Origin: Spirochaetales bacterium | GTDB lineage: Bacteria; Spirochaetota; Spirochaetia; ARS1246 | Length of the DNA stretch: 8,420 nt | Reading direction: 5' to 3' | Assembly (NCBI GenBank): GCA_018644745.1 | Contig: JABGPX010000539.1 | Span: 1-8,420 of the forward strand | Part shown: positions 1 through 6,324 of the stretch, piece after piece | Numbering within the stretch: the first letter of the stretch is position 1 | Layout: every line of letters starts with the position of its first letter | Notes under the pieces: model-generated | Seen by the model: only the letters and a program-made list of their open reading frames with translations | What the model was told of the DNA's origin: nothing | Database searches by the model: none | Made by a program: the position numbers and the translations under genes

Positions 1-5
1 GCAAT

Positions 6-380
6 TTAAACGGCAGCTTTCTTTCTGCCTGCAACTGTCTTCTTCTTGCCTTTTCTGGTTCGAGCATTTGTTTTTGTTCTCTGCCCTCTTACGGGAAGAC
101 CCCGCCGGTGACGAATCCCCCGGTAGCACCCTATATCCATCAACCGCTTGATATTGAGAGCGATTTCGGTGCGAAGGCGCCCCTCAACCTTATACTCATT
201 GTCGATTATCTGTCTCAAATTCGCAGTATCTTCCGAAGTAAGATCATTCATTCGGACGTTTGGATCGACACCCGCCTTCTCACAAATCTTTTCACCGGAT
301 GTTCGTCCGATTCCAAATATATATGTGAGAGCGATCTTAGCCGGCTTATTTGGAAGGTCCGTTCCTGAAATTCTTGCCAT
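6..380 (-). CDS. rpsM: 30S ribosomal protein S13
   Basis: S13 is at the top of the 30S head, contacts L5 and L31 across the subunit bridges, and its C-terminal tail reaches the P-site tRNA. The 124-residue product is slightly longer than the 118 of E. coli. It begins [25 protein letters not shown], with the helix-two-turns-helix region in the first half and a coiled middle helix. The signature [16 protein letters not shown] is at 87-102, followed by the basic tail [20 protein letters not shown]. The ATG lies 12 bases after rpmJ. The stop is TAA, 5 bases from the window edge. S13 normally opens the alpha operon (rpsK, sometimes rpsD, rpoA, rplQ), so rpsK is expected just beyond position 1. Confidence 0.98.
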   Translation of the reverse strand: MARISGTDLPNKPAKIALTYIFGIGRTSGEKICEKAGVDPNVRMNDLTSEDTANLRQIIDNEYKVEGRLRTEIALNIKRLMDIGCYRGIRHRRGLPVRGQRTKTNARTRKGKKKTVAGRKKAAV

Positions 381-389
381 GAAATTTAT

Positions 390-394
390 CTCCT
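390..394 (-). promoter_or_regulatory. Shine-Dalgarno site of rpsM, fused to the rpmJ stop
   Basis: AGGAG on the minus strand overlaps the rpmJ TAG stop (TAGGAG) and lies 9 bases before the rpsM ATG at 380. Confidence 0.75.
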
Positions 395-506
395 ACTTCT
401 GGCGCTGCTTATGCTTTGGATTCTTGCATATGATTCTCAACACACCTTTGCGGCGTATTATTTTACAATTATCGCACATAGGTTTCACACTAACACGTAC
501 TTTCAC
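393..506 (-). CDS. rpmJ: 50S ribosomal protein L36 (zinc-ribbon form)
   Basis: L36 is the smallest ribosomal protein, stabilising 23S rRNA near the L7/L12 stalk base late in assembly. I translated it by hand from the secY-rpsM gap: GTG start, 37 residues, TAG stop. It begins [20 protein letters not shown] and ends [11 protein letters not shown]. The zinc ligands Cys11, Cys14, Cys27 and His32 are all present (CxxC, then C-x4-H), so this is the zinc-binding form, not the Cys-free paralogue made under zinc limitation in some bacteria. It lies 12 bases after secY and 12 bases before rpsM, the standard secY-rpmJ-rpsM order. Both its own ribosome binding site and that of rpsM overlap stop codons. 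It is easily missed because of its length and GTG start. Confidence 0.97.
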   Translation of the reverse strand: MKVRVSVKPMCDNCKIIRRKGVLRIICKNPKHKQRQK

Positions 507-513
507 CTGATTA

Positions 514-520
514 CTCCCTT
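514..520 (-). promoter_or_regulatory. Shine-Dalgarno site of rpmJ, fused to the secY stop
   Basis: AAGGGAG on the minus strand shares two bases with the secY TAA stop (519-521) and lies 7 bases before the GTG at 506. It supports the GTG start of the very short rpmJ gene. Confidence 0.8.
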
Positions 521-1844
521 AAAGATTCCGAGACTTTATTTTGCCTTTTCGAGTAAGTCCGTCGTGGTGATGCATCCTGAGATGCCCCTCGATTTGAGAC
601 ATTGTATCAAGATCGACACCGACCATGATTAGAAGCGATGTTCCGCCCATGAGCATTGCAACTTCCAAAGGGAAATTGAACAACCGCTGCACGATTGTCG
701 GTATAACCGCAATAAAGGCAAGGAAAAGGGCACCCGGCAGAATGATTCTACTCAGGATCCTGCTGAGATACTCTTCCATTTTGTCTGACCGAATACCGGG
801 AATTGATCCGCCATTTTCTCTGATCTGCCGTGAAATTTCCACCGGATTTAGGGTAACCTGCGTGTAAAAGTAGGCAAAGAAAATAATCAGCAAGGCATAG
901 ATGATTATATATGCCAATCCTCCCGGCCGAATCCAATACGCGAAATCTCCCAACCATTTCACGTTGGGTCCAAGATTCTGCGCAATTTGAATAGGAAAGG
1001 TCAAAATCGATGACGCGAAAATAACCGGTATTACACCAGAAGGATTTATTTTGAAAGGCAAATAGGTGTTCTGCCCGCCGTACATCTTGCGCCCAACTAT
1101 CCGTTTCGCATAATGCACCGGTATTTTTCTTTGTCCTTGCTGCTCATAGATTACCAGAGCAATAACCGCGACAAACATACCTAAAACGATAATTACGAAC
1201 ACAGGATTAAGCTCGCCGTCGCCAACTTTCCTAAATAGCACAACAAAAGCGTTTGGCATCCGAGCGACAATTCCAGCAAAAATTATGAGTGAAATACCAT
1301 TTCCTATCCCGCGCTGGCTAATCTGCTCCCCCATCCACATAAGGAAAATAGTGCCGGTAGTTACCGTAAGCATCGCCACAAGGGTATATGGAAGCCTTCC
1401 TATAGCTATAGCATCAGGTATCTGATTAGCGTACAAGGTCACGGTATATGACTGTATAATACACATGACAACGGTACCGTATCTTGTCAGCTTCTGAATT
1501 TTCTTTTTCCCGCCTTCTTCTTCCGAAATCTTCTTCAACTTCGGAAAAACTAAAACTAGAAGCTGCATAATAATAGAAGTAGAGATATACGGCATAATTC
1601 CCAGCATAAATACCGAGAAGTTCTTAAATGCGCCTCCTGCGAAGAAGTCGATATAATCTGTTATACCGATCGCGGAGGATGAACTTTCCTGCGCCATGAA
1701 ATACAGTTTGAGTGCATTGATGTTAATTCCCGGAATCGGCAATGCAACGCCGAGTCTGAAAACTACAAGCATAAAAAATGTGAAGAGTACTCTGTCCCGC
1801 AGGTCCTTGATGCGAAAAACATCCAGAAGCGGATTACTCGCCAT
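519..1844 (-). CDS. secY: Preprotein translocase subunit SecY
   Basis: SecY forms the protein-conducting channel of the inner membrane together with SecE and SecG, driven by SecA or the ribosome. The 441-residue product fits the ten-helix fold. Visible parts are the amphipathic N-terminus (FRIKDLRDRVLFT), helix 1 (about 19-37) and the plug region DYIDFFAGGAF (63-73). The first signature is FSVFMLGIMPYISTSIIMQL (76-95), and a second conserved block is MGEQISQRGIGNGISL (171-186). The cytosolic loop has GQRKIPVHYAKRIVGRKMYG (237-256). The SecA/ribosome-contact loop is RENGGSIPGIR (342-352), with the conserved Arg. The C-tail has three consecutive His (425-427). SEEEGGKKKIQK and the plug region recall spirochaete SecY. 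The TAA stop overlaps the rpmJ ribosome binding site. Confidence 0.98.
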   Translation of the reverse strand: MASNPLLDVFRIKDLRDRVLFTFFMLVVFRLGVALPIPGININALKLYFMAQESSSSAIGITDYIDFFAGGAFKNFSVFMLGIMPYISTSIIMQLLVLVFPKLKKISEEEGGKKKIQKLTRYGTVVMCIIQSYTVTLYANQIPDAIAIGRLPYTLVAMLTVTTGTIFLMWMGEQISQRGIGNGISLIIFAGIVARMPNAFVVLFRKVGDGELNPVFVIIVLGMFVAVIALVIYEQQGQRKIPVHYAKRIVGRKMYGGQNTYLPFKINPSGVIPVIFASSILTFPIQIAQNLGPNVKWLGDFAYWIRPGGLAYIIIYALLIIFFAYFYTQVTLNPVEISRQIRENGGSIPGIRSDKMEEYLSRILSRIILPGALFLAFIAVIPTIVQRLFNFPLEVAMLMGGTSLLIMVGVDLDTMSQIEGHLRMHHHDGLTRKGKIKSRNL

Positions 1845-2310
1845 CTACTTTCCCCTTATCTTCATTGACTTCAACAATTGTGCCGCCGGCTTTCTCTATT
1901 TTTTCTTTTGCCTGCGCCGACACCGCACTAATTTCAACCGTCAATTTTTTATCAAGTTCACCTCTTCCGAGAATCTTTACCAAAGGCTTTTTCTTTTTGA
2001 CAATACCTTTCTCTTTTAGAGTGACAATATTTACCGTCTCGCCATCACCGTACTTGGCATTTAGAACATCCAGGTTTACTACATCATGGGTTTTCTTGAA
2101 AGGATAATTGGAGAATCCTTTACGCGGTATCCTTCTATAGAGAGGCATCTGGCCTCCCTCAAAACCAGGCCGGACTCCCCCGCCGGATCTGGAATTCTGA
2201 CCTTTATCGCCTCTTCCAGAGGTGGCGCCACGCCGAGCCCCGGAACCGCGTCCTACTATTCTCTTATTTTTTCTTGAACCCGAAGGCGGTCGAATATCCA
2301 TATCTGCCAT
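1834..2310 (-). CDS. rplO: 50S ribosomal protein L15
   Basis: L15 is a late-assembly 50S protein with a long extended N-terminal arm that threads through 23S rRNA. The 158-residue product has this Gly/Arg-rich arm: GSRKNKRIVGRGSG (11-24), GRGDKGQNSRSGGGVRPGFE and GGQMPLYRRIPRKGF (52-66). The globular C-terminal part carries the signature KILGRGELDKKLTVEISAVS at 112-131 followed by KIEKAGG. The end (NEDKGKVDGE) runs a few acidic residues beyond the usual stop. AAGGAG (2322-2327) lies 11 bases before the ATG. The gene overlaps secY by 11 bases (1834-1844), and its last codons carry the secY ribosome binding site. The stop is TAA. Confidence 0.97.
   Translation of the reverse strand: MADMDIRPPSGSRKNKRIVGRGSGARRGATSGRGDKGQNSRSGGGVRPGFEGGQMPLYRRIPRKGFSNYPFKKTHDVVNLDVLNAKYGDGETVNIVTLKEKGIVKKKKPLVKILGRGELDKKLTVEISAVSAQAKEKIEKAGGTIVEVNEDKGKVDGE
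1852..1857 (-). promoter_or_regulatory. Shine-Dalgarno site of secY inside rplO
   Basis: AAGGGG on the minus strand, 7 bases before the secY ATG at 1844 and within the final codons of rplO. It supports the start that creates the 11-base overlap. Confidence 0.75.
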
Positions 2311-2312
2311 AA

Positions 2313-2507
2313 TCAGCTAATCTCCTTGACCTCAACCAGGTGCGAAACCGTCGCCACCATACCCAAAACAGGGGCAGACGCTGTCAGCTCTACAATCTGA
2401 TTCATTTTCTTCAAACCCAAGGCCCGAACGGTTTTCCGCTGGTTTGGTTTACGTCCGAGTGGGCTTCTTACAAGCTGAACCTGTATTCTCTTTTCCTTCT
2501 TTGCCAT
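2313..2507 (-). CDS. rpmD: 50S ribosomal protein L30
   Basis: L30 is a small globular 23S rRNA-binding protein of the large subunit. From ATG at 2507 it is 64 residues, near the family norm of about 60. It reads IQVQLVRSPLGRKPNQRKTVRALGL, the typical L30 first strand and helix, then KKMNQIVELTASAPVLGMVATVSHLVEV. The frame also offers GTG codons at 2519 and 2510. The ATG is preferred because GGGG (2514-2517) lies 6 bases ahead and MAKKEKR is a usual N-terminus; the longer start would overlap rpsE by 10 bases. It sits between S5 and L15, as in other spc operons. The TGA stop is 2 bases before rplO. Confidence 0.94.
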   Translation of the reverse strand: MAKKEKRIQVQLVRSPLGRKPNQRKTVRALGLKKMNQIVELTASAPVLGMVATVSHLVEVKEIS

Positions 2508-2509
2508 CA

Positions 2510-3025
2510 CTAACCCCACATTTCGCTTAATGACTTGCCTCTCGCTTTTGCGACTTTCCTCGCATCGAGGATGCTCTCAAGCCCGGCGAATACCGCTTTC
2601 ACTATATTCATCGAATTGTCGGAGCCAAGGGATTTGCTCAGTACATCCGAAATTCCCGCTGCTTCCATAACCGCCCGGACCGGTCCTCCGGCTATAATTC
2701 CAGTACCGGGTGAGGCGGGTTTCAGTACAACCTTTGCGCTCTTGAACCTGCCGACAATCGCATGCGGCAGCGTGCTCTTCTGAACCGGTACGGTTACCAT
2801 ATTCTTTTTAGCTTTTTCTATGCTCTTCCGTATCGCTTCTGCAACATCATTGGCCTTTCCAAAACCGAAACCGACTTTACCTTTCTTGTCACCGACGACT
2901 ACGAGAGCGGAAAAAGAAAATCTTCTACCACCTTTTACTACCTTAGCAACCCTGTTCAGTTTGACAAGATTTTCCACGAAGTCATTGCCGTTCCGTTCAG
3001 AATTTCTACCTCTGGCCTGATTCAC
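2510..3025 (-). CDS. rpsE: 30S ribosomal protein S5
   Basis: S5 lies at the mRNA entry side, affects decoding accuracy and contains the loop where spectinomycin-resistance mutations arise. The start is GTG, giving 171 residues. A charged N-terminal tail (1-15) leads into the double-stranded-RNA-binding-like domain [20 protein letters not shown]. The Lys-Gly-Gly loop at 31-33 and the following [19 protein letters not shown] are intact, so a sensitive-type loop is inferred. The C-terminal domain has [20 protein letters not shown] (104-123) and [12 protein letters not shown]. It ends EMWG. The TAG stop lies 2 bases before the chosen rpmD ATG. Confidence 0.98.
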   Translation of the reverse strand: MNQARGRNSERNGNDFVENLVKLNRVAKVVKGGRRFSFSALVVVGDKKGKVGFGFGKANDVAEAIRKSIEKAKKNMVTVPVQKSTLPHAIVGRFKSAKVVLKPASPGTGIIAGGPVRAVMEAAGISDVLSKSLGSDNSMNIVKAVFAGLESILDARKVAKARGKSLSEMWG

Positions 3026-3030
3026 GCATT

Positions 3031-3036
3031 CCCCCT
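3031..3036 (-). promoter_or_regulatory. Shine-Dalgarno site of rpsE, fused to the rplR stop
   Basis: AGGGGG on the minus strand shares bases with the rplR TAG stop and lies 5 bases before the GTG at 3025. An ATG at 3029 is out of frame, so it cannot start S5. Confidence 0.7.
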
Positions 3037-3394
3037 AGAAAGTAATTCCGGCTTTTCTAGTGCCGTCGGCAATTGCCTTGACAATGCCATGATATTTATA
3101 GCCGTTACGATCGAAAACAACTTCTTTCAGCTTCTTCTCGCTCAAACGCTTACCAAAAGCCTCACCCAACTTTGCCGCGTCGGCGACGCAGTTCTTCAAT
3201 CCGGCGAGATCTTTCTCCAAACTCGAAATCGACGCAAGTGTTTGACCGGTATCATCATCTATAGCCTGCACATACATGTGCCGATTACTTCTGAACACAG
3301 TCATTCGAGGCCGTGCAGAATTACCATGAATCCTTTTACGGATATGTATCTTCCGCTTGTTTCGTTTCCGATTTTTATCGTTAACTTTACTCAT
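3035..3394 (-). CDS. rplR: 50S ribosomal protein L18
   Basis: L18 binds 5S rRNA together with L5 and fixes it in the central protuberance. The 119-residue product has a strongly basic N-terminal arm (about 1-30, KNRKRNKRKIHIRKRIHG), then the core ARPRMTVFRSNRHMYVQAIDD. The C-terminal FDRNGYKYHGIVKAIADGTR block (94-113) is the recognisable L18 ending. The start ATG is preceded only by a weak site (TAGGT at 3403-3407, plus AGAG adjacent), the poorest ribosome binding site in the window; initiation may depend on coupling from rplF, 16 bases upstream. The TAG stop is embedded in the purine tract that serves rpsE. Confidence 0.97.
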   Translation of the reverse strand: MSKVNDKNRKRNKRKIHIRKRIHGNSARPRMTVFRSNRHMYVQAIDDDTGQTLASISSLEKDLAGLKNCVADAAKLGEAFGKRLSEKKLKEVVFDRNGYKYHGIVKAIADGTRKAGITF

Positions 3395-3410
3395 CTCTAA
3401 TTACCTACCG

Positions 3411-3950
3411 CTACTTGATTCCGGCTTTACCGATCTTCCTGCGAACATACTCGTTCTCATACCGAACACCCTTACCTTTATATGGCTCGGGTGGTCTTAA
3501 AGACCGTATTTCGGCGCAGATTTGACCGACTTGCTGATTGTCCATACCGCTTATCGTGAGCTTATTGTTTCCGTCGATAGCTACTGCAAGCCCCTCTTCG
3601 AGTGGAAACTCAATGGGATTCGAATATCCGAGATTGAAGAAAAGATTCTCTCCCTTCATCTCTACACGGTAACCAACACCAATGATTACAAGGCTCTTCG
3701 AAAAACCTGTCGTTACACCGACAACCATATTGCTTATAAGCTTACGGTAAAGTCCATGAAACGAACGCGCCAGCTTAGACTCATTCAACCTTCTAACGAC
3801 AATCCGGTTTTCCTCAACAGAGACGGTCACCTCGTGACGAATCTTCTGCTCAAGCTTACCCTTCGGTCCCTCAACAGTAACCACGTTACCATCTACCTTC
3901 AGGCTGACGCCTTGAGGCAATTCAATTGGCAGTTTGCCTATCCTTGACAT
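3411..3950 (-). CDS. rplF: 50S ribosomal protein L6
   Basis: L6 lies near the factor-binding site, by the sarcin-ricin loop and the L7/L12 stalk base. The product is 179 residues, close to the 177 of E. coli. The two repeated L6 folds are visible: N-terminal MSRIGKLPIELPQGV with VTVEGPKGKL (24-33), and the second domain from about residue 82 with SLVIIGVGYRVEMKG. The signature PPEPYKGKGVRYENEYVRRK is at 153-172. The ATG follows a long purine tract, AGGAAGAGG (3957-3965), that overlaps the rpsH stop and is 6 bases away. It ends TAG, and 16 bases follow before rplR. No unusual residues were noticed. Confidence 0.98.
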   Translation of the reverse strand: MSRIGKLPIELPQGVSLKVDGNVVTVEGPKGKLEQKIRHEVTVSVEENRIVVRRLNESKLARSFHGLYRKLISNMVVGVTTGFSKSLVIIGVGYRVEMKGENLFFNLGYSNPIEFPLEEGLAVAIDGNNKLTISGMDNQQVGQICAEIRSLRPPEPYKGKGVRYENEYVRRKIGKAGIK

Positions 3951-3963
3951 AGTAAACCTCTTC

Positions 3964-4362
3964 CTACCAGACCGAGCAGATCAGTTCGCCACCAACCTGT
4001 TTCTCAGACGCCTTTTTTCCGGTTGTTACACCAGTGGATGTCGAAATAATCAGGGTGCCGTAGCCATTGAGTACACGAGGCAGCCTTTTATATCCCGAAT
4101 AGATCCTTCTTCCCGGTTTCGAGATTTTCTCAATACCGTGGATTACCGGTTCCATTGTATTGTCGTACTTGAGAAAGATTCGGATGACATTATGGGTATC
4201 CTGACTCACTTTCTTAAAGTTCTTGATATAACCCTCGTTTTTCAGGATTTTTATCACTTCAAGTTTTAGCTTGGACGTCATAACGTCAACGCGATCAAAT
4301 TTCTCCCTGTTTGCATTGCGTATTTTAGTCAGCATATCTGCAACAGGATCGGAAACAGCCAT
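3964..4362 (-). CDS. rpsH: 30S ribosomal protein S8
   Basis: S8 is a primary 16S rRNA binder (helix 21) and, in E. coli, the translational repressor of the spc operon. The 132-residue product has the normal length. It begins [19 protein letters not shown] and carries the S8 signature [19 protein letters not shown] at 107-125, ending ELICSVW. The conserved Ser-Thr-Ser and Gly-Gly-Glu elements that contact rRNA are intact, so feedback binding is possible, but I could not recognise an S8 target helix near rplE by eye. GGGAG (4369-4373), fused with the rpsN stop, precedes the ATG by 6 bases. It ends TAG 13 bases before rplF. Confidence 0.98.
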   Translation of the reverse strand: MAVSDPVADMLTKIRNANREKFDRVDVMTSKLKLEVIKILKNEGYIKNFKKVSQDTHNVIRIFLKYDNTMEPVIHGIEKISKPGRRIYSGYKRLPRVLNGYGTLIISTSTGVTTGKKASEKQVGGELICSVW

Positions 4363-4372
4363 ATTCTACTCC

Positions 4373-4558
4373 CTACCAGCTGGATTTCGTAACTCCCGGG
4401 ATCAAGCCCTGGCTCGCGAGATTTCTAAAGCAAATTCTGCACATTTGAAACTTCCTCATGTACCCACGGGGACGTCCGCAGATGCGGCACCTGTTCACCT
4501 TTCTGGTACTGAATTTCGGTTTCCGCATTGCTTTGATAATCATTGATTTCTTAGCCAT
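4373..4558 (-). CDS. rpsN: 30S ribosomal protein S14, zinc-binding short type (type Z)
   Basis: S14 lies in the 30S head near S3 and S19. The product is only 61 residues, as in the short zinc form rather than the roughly 100-residue E. coli form. It carries two CxxC pairs: Cys24/Cys27 (CRIC) and Cys40/Cys43 (CRIC), around the family block [13 protein letters not shown]. It ends [12 protein letters not shown]. The N-terminal [16 protein letters not shown] closely resembles the Borrelia and Treponema proteins as I remember them. AGGAG (4566-4570) fused with the rplE stop lies 7 bases before the ATG. A second, out-of-frame ATG just upstream reads into nothing useful. It ends TAG 10 bases before rpsH. 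This form is called rpsN or rpsZ in different annotations. Confidence 0.97.
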   Translation of the reverse strand: MAKKSMIIKAMRKPKFSTRKVNRCRICGRPRGYMRKFQMCRICFRNLASQGLIPGVTKSSW

Positions 4559-4568
4559 TCATCTACTC

Positions 4569-5123
4569 CTACTTCCTGAAGGGCATCCCGAGTTTTGCAA
4601 GCAGACTGCGCGCTTCCTGATCGGTCTTTGCAGAAGTCACGATAGCCACATTTAAGCCGCTCACCCGTTCAATCTTGTCATAGTCTATTTCAGGAAAGAT
4701 AATCTGTTCGGTGATGCCAAGGGAATAATTCCCATGTCCATCAAACGAGTTTGGATTAACCCCCCTGAAGTCCTTAACACGTGCCAGAGCAATATTCATA
4801 AATCTATCGAGGAACTCCCACATGTATGCCCCACGAAGTGTTACTTTTGCTCCAATTTCCATTCCTTCTCGAAGTTTGAAGTTCGAGATTGATTTCTTTG
4901 CTTTTGTTCTTACCGCTTTCTGTCCGGTAATGAGCTCAACATCTTTGACTGCAGCGTCGAGGAGCTTTTTATTGGTAATCGCTTCTCCTACACCGACGCT
5001 AACGCTCACTTTCTCTACCTTAGGAATCTGCATTACTGAAGTATATTCGAACTCCTTCTGCAGATCAGAAGCTACTTTTTTACGGTAGATCGCTTTCAGC
5101 CGCGGAACATATCCTTTTTTCAC
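4569..5123 (-). CDS. rplE: 50S ribosomal protein L5
   Basis: L5 binds 5S rRNA and forms the central protuberance, contacting P-site tRNA and S13. I start it at the GTG that overlaps the rplX stop as GTGA. This gives 184 residues beginning [13 protein letters not shown], in line with L5 proteins that open with a PRLK-x-x-Y motif. A longer reading up to 5147 would overlap rplX by up to 28 bases. The core has [20 protein letters not shown] (29-48), the signature region [19 protein letters not shown] (62-80), [16 protein letters not shown] (83-98) and [20 protein letters not shown]. The C-terminus KLGMPFRK is normal. The TAG stop is fused to the Shine-Dalgarno site of rpsN (TAGGAG). Confidence 0.96.
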   Translation of the reverse strand: MKKGYVPRLKAIYRKKVASDLQKEFEYTSVMQIPKVEKVSVSVGVGEAITNKKLLDAAVKDVELITGQKAVRTKAKKSISNFKLREGMEIGAKVTLRGAYMWEFLDRFMNIALARVKDFRGVNPNSFDGHGNYSLGITEQIIFPEIDYDKIERVSGLNVAIVTSAKTDQEARSLLAKLGMPFRK

Positions 5124-5428
5124 AGCGCTTCTCCGCATTTCCTGCAAACTCTCTTCTTACCATTCTTATCCAAAGAATAACCAACCCTCGAGGGTCCGCA
5201 TTTTTTGCAGATAATCATGACATTTGAAATATCAAGAGCAGCTTCAACATCGATGATGCCGCCTTTGTCATTCTGACGTTTGGGTTTAACAGCCTTTCTG
5301 ACCATATTCAAACCTTGAACGATAACTCGTCCTTTAACGGAATCTATCCGAAGGACTTTCCCGGATTTTCCCCGATCCTTACCAGACACGATCTGAACGT
5401 TATCGTCTCTCTTAAGTTTTGTTTTCAT
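5120..5428 (-). CDS. rplX: 50S ribosomal protein L24 with C-terminal zinc ribbon
   Basis: L24 is an assembly initiator for the 50S subunit and later lies near the tunnel exit. The 102-residue product has an N-terminal KOW motif (about residues 5-38, with [10 protein letters not shown] at 16-25), then [23 protein letters not shown]. It ends in two CxxC knuckles: Cys74/Cys77 in CKKCGP and Cys95/Cys98 in CRKCG. A four-Cys ribbon of this kind occurs in L24 of many bacteria but is missing in E. coli, so zinc binding is inferred. A strong GGGAGG (5435-5440) sits 6 bases before the ATG. The final codons carry the ribosome binding site of rplE, and the TGA stop overlaps the rplE GTG by 4 bases. Confidence 0.97.
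   Translation of the reverse strand: MKTKLKRDDNVQIVSGKDRGKSGKVLRIDSVKGRVIVQGLNMVRKAVKPKRQNDKGGIIDVEAALDISNVMIICKKCGPSRVGYSLDKNGKKRVCRKCGEAL
5131..5134 (-). promoter_or_regulatory. Shine-Dalgarno site supporting the GTG start of rplE
   Basis: GGAG on the minus strand within the end of rplX, 7 bases before the GTG at 5123. Upstream candidates in the same frame (TTG at 5147, ATG at 5138) lack a properly spaced site. Confidence 0.7.
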
Positions 5429-5446
5429 TCACTTCCTCCCTGAGCC

Positions 5447-5815
5447 CTACAAGACCTCGGGTGCAAGAGATACAATCTTCATGTAATCAGCTTCACGAAG
5501 TTCTCTGGCAACCGGTCCGAATATTCGTTTTCCCTGAGGTGCACCCGATTCGTCGACGATAACGCATGCATTGTCATCGAATCGGATATATGTACCATCC
5601 GGCCGTCTGTATTCTTTATTCGTTCTTACAATAACCGCGCGGTGCACTTCGCCTTTTTTTATGGCCGCGTTGGGAAGAGCGTCTTTTACCGCTACTACAA
5701 TAATGTCTCCCACAGAAGCGGTTTTTCGTTTTGAACCGCCAAGGACCTTCACACATTGCACCCGCTTGGCGCCGCTGTTATCAGCAACATTCAAATAAGT
5801 CTGCATCTGTACCAT
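5447..5815 (-). CDS. rplN: 50S ribosomal protein L14
   Basis: L14 is a 23S rRNA-binding protein that forms intersubunit bridges with 16S rRNA and is the contact site of the silencing factor RsfS. From the ATG at 5815 it is 122 residues, exactly the standard length. It starts [19 protein letters not shown] and continues with [14 protein letters not shown] (24-37), [19 protein letters not shown] (70-88) and [15 protein letters not shown] (93-107). The frame stays open upstream to about 5956, but that extension overlaps rpsQ in another frame and has no L14 counterpart, so it is excluded. This is the first gene of the spc group. It ends TAG 18 bases before rplX. Confidence 0.98.
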   Translation of the reverse strand: MVQMQTYLNVADNSGAKRVQCVKVLGGSKRKTASVGDIIVVAVKDALPNAAIKKGEVHRAVIVRTNKEYRRPDGTYIRFDDNACVIVDESGAPQGKRIFGPVARELREADYMKIVSLAPEVL

Positions 5816-5823
5816 ATCTATTA

Positions 5824-5827
5824 CTCC
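5824..5827 (-). promoter_or_regulatory. Shine-Dalgarno site that decides the rplN start
   Basis: GGAG on the minus strand, 8 bases before the ATG at 5815, within the 31-base rpsQ-rplN spacer (5816-5846). The spacer also holds a weak 4-bp AGCT/AGCT inverted repeat that I do not regard as a functional hairpin. Confidence 0.75.
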
Positions 5828-5846
5828 GTTAGCTCCACAAGCTTCC

Positions 5847-6119
5847 TTACTCTGCTCTTTCGAGCACATCGAGAAGGCGCCAACGCTTCTCCTTGCTGAG
5901 GGGACGTGTTTCCACAACCCTGACAGTATCGCCGGTGTGTGCGTCATTATTCTCATCGTGCGCTTTCAGCTTCTTTGTTTGCGTTAGATACTTTTTATAG
6001 AGCTGATGCATTTTTCTACTCGATACAGCTACTACGATAGTTTTATCCATTTTGTCGCTCACAACCTGGCCGGTAAAAACCTTCTTATTGCTCTTTACAG
6101 CAGGAACGTTGTCGCTCAT
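5847..6119 (-). CDS. rpsQ: 30S ribosomal protein S17
   Basis: S17 is a primary 16S rRNA binder of OB-fold type that helps early 30S assembly. The 90-residue product is near the usual 80-90. A lysine-containing N-terminal extension of about 12 residues precedes the conserved [18 protein letters not shown] stretch. The signature [13 protein letters not shown] is at 63-75, followed by [15 protein letters not shown]. The ATG overlaps the rpmC stop by 4 bases (ATGA) behind a perfect AGGAGG. It is the last gene of the classical S10 operon. The following 31-base gap to rplN is the widest in the window, but I see no promoter or terminator there, so the spc genes seem to be co-transcribed. Confidence 0.97.
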   Translation of the reverse strand: MSDNVPAVKSNKKVFTGQVVSDKMDKTIVVAVSSRKMHQLYKKYLTQTKKLKAHDENNDAHTGDTVRVVETRPLSKEKRWRLLDVLERAE

Positions 6120-6322
6120 TTACTGCCTCCTCGAATCCGGAGTTTGTATTCATGAATAATCGTATTCACCTGGGCAATACTTTTTCTCAATGTTCTTAGC
6201 TCCAGAGGGTTTTCGAGGTGTCCGACAACGTTATTGAATCGACCCTCGCGATACTTTTTTTTCAGCTCCTCTCTTTTTGTGAGAAGCTCTTCATAACTCA
6301 ATTCATTGTATAAATTTTTCAT
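6116..6322 (-). CDS. rpmC: 50S ribosomal protein L29
   Basis: L29 is a small helical protein at the tunnel exit, next to L23, near the docking site for the signal recognition particle and trigger factor. The 68-residue product is a two-helix coil. It has [19 protein letters not shown] (6-24), then [21 protein letters not shown] (34-54), matching the family pattern of a conserved NP-x-x-x-R-x-x-R/K-x-x-I-A core. The [15 protein letters not shown] segment resembles spirochaete L29 as I remember it, one reason for the taxonomic suggestion. GGAG at 6328-6331 lies 5 bases before the ATG. The 3' end contains the AGGAGG of rpsQ, encoded within Arg-Gly-Gly near the C-terminus, and the TGA stop overlaps the rpsQ ATG (ATGA). 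Confidence 0.95.
   Translation of the reverse strand: MKNLYNELSYEELLTKREELKKKYREGRFNNVVGHLENPLELRTLRKSIAQVNTIIHEYKLRIRGGSK
6126..6131 (-). promoter_or_regulatory. Consensus Shine-Dalgarno site of rpsQ inside rpmC
   Basis: Perfect AGGAGG on the minus strand, 6 bases before the rpsQ ATG. It lies within the last codons of rpmC. Together with the ATGA overlap it indicates strong, coupled initiation of S17. Confidence 0.85.
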
Positions 6323-6324
6323 AA

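Noticed and set aside
748..957. 69-codon minus-strand frame inside secY
   Set aside because: It lies entirely within secY in a different frame, and the secY frame is unbroken, so this is neither a frameshift remnant nor a separate gene.
2762..3400. 212-codon open frame on the plus strand opposite rpsE and rplR
   Set aside because: It is antisense to two highly conserved genes, its product resembles no family I know, and no ribosome binding site or promoter was seen. It is a by-product of low stop density opposite basic ribosomal genes.
5100..5160. Possible S8 repressor-binding RNA element around the rplX-rplE junction
   Set aside because: E. coli has its S8 target near the L5 start, but I could not find a convincing helix-21-like structure by eye. 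A covariance or folding comparison with 16S helix 21 would be needed before calling it.
5827..5846. Small inverted repeat AGCT...AGCT in the rpsQ-rplN spacer as a possible terminator or attenuator
   Set aside because: The stem is only 4 bp, has a mismatch immediately outside it and no U-run follows.
5816..5956. 47-codon N-terminal extension of the L14 frame
   Set aside because: It overlaps rpsQ in another frame and has no counterpart in L14, while the ATG at 5815 gives the exact family length with a proper ribosome binding site.
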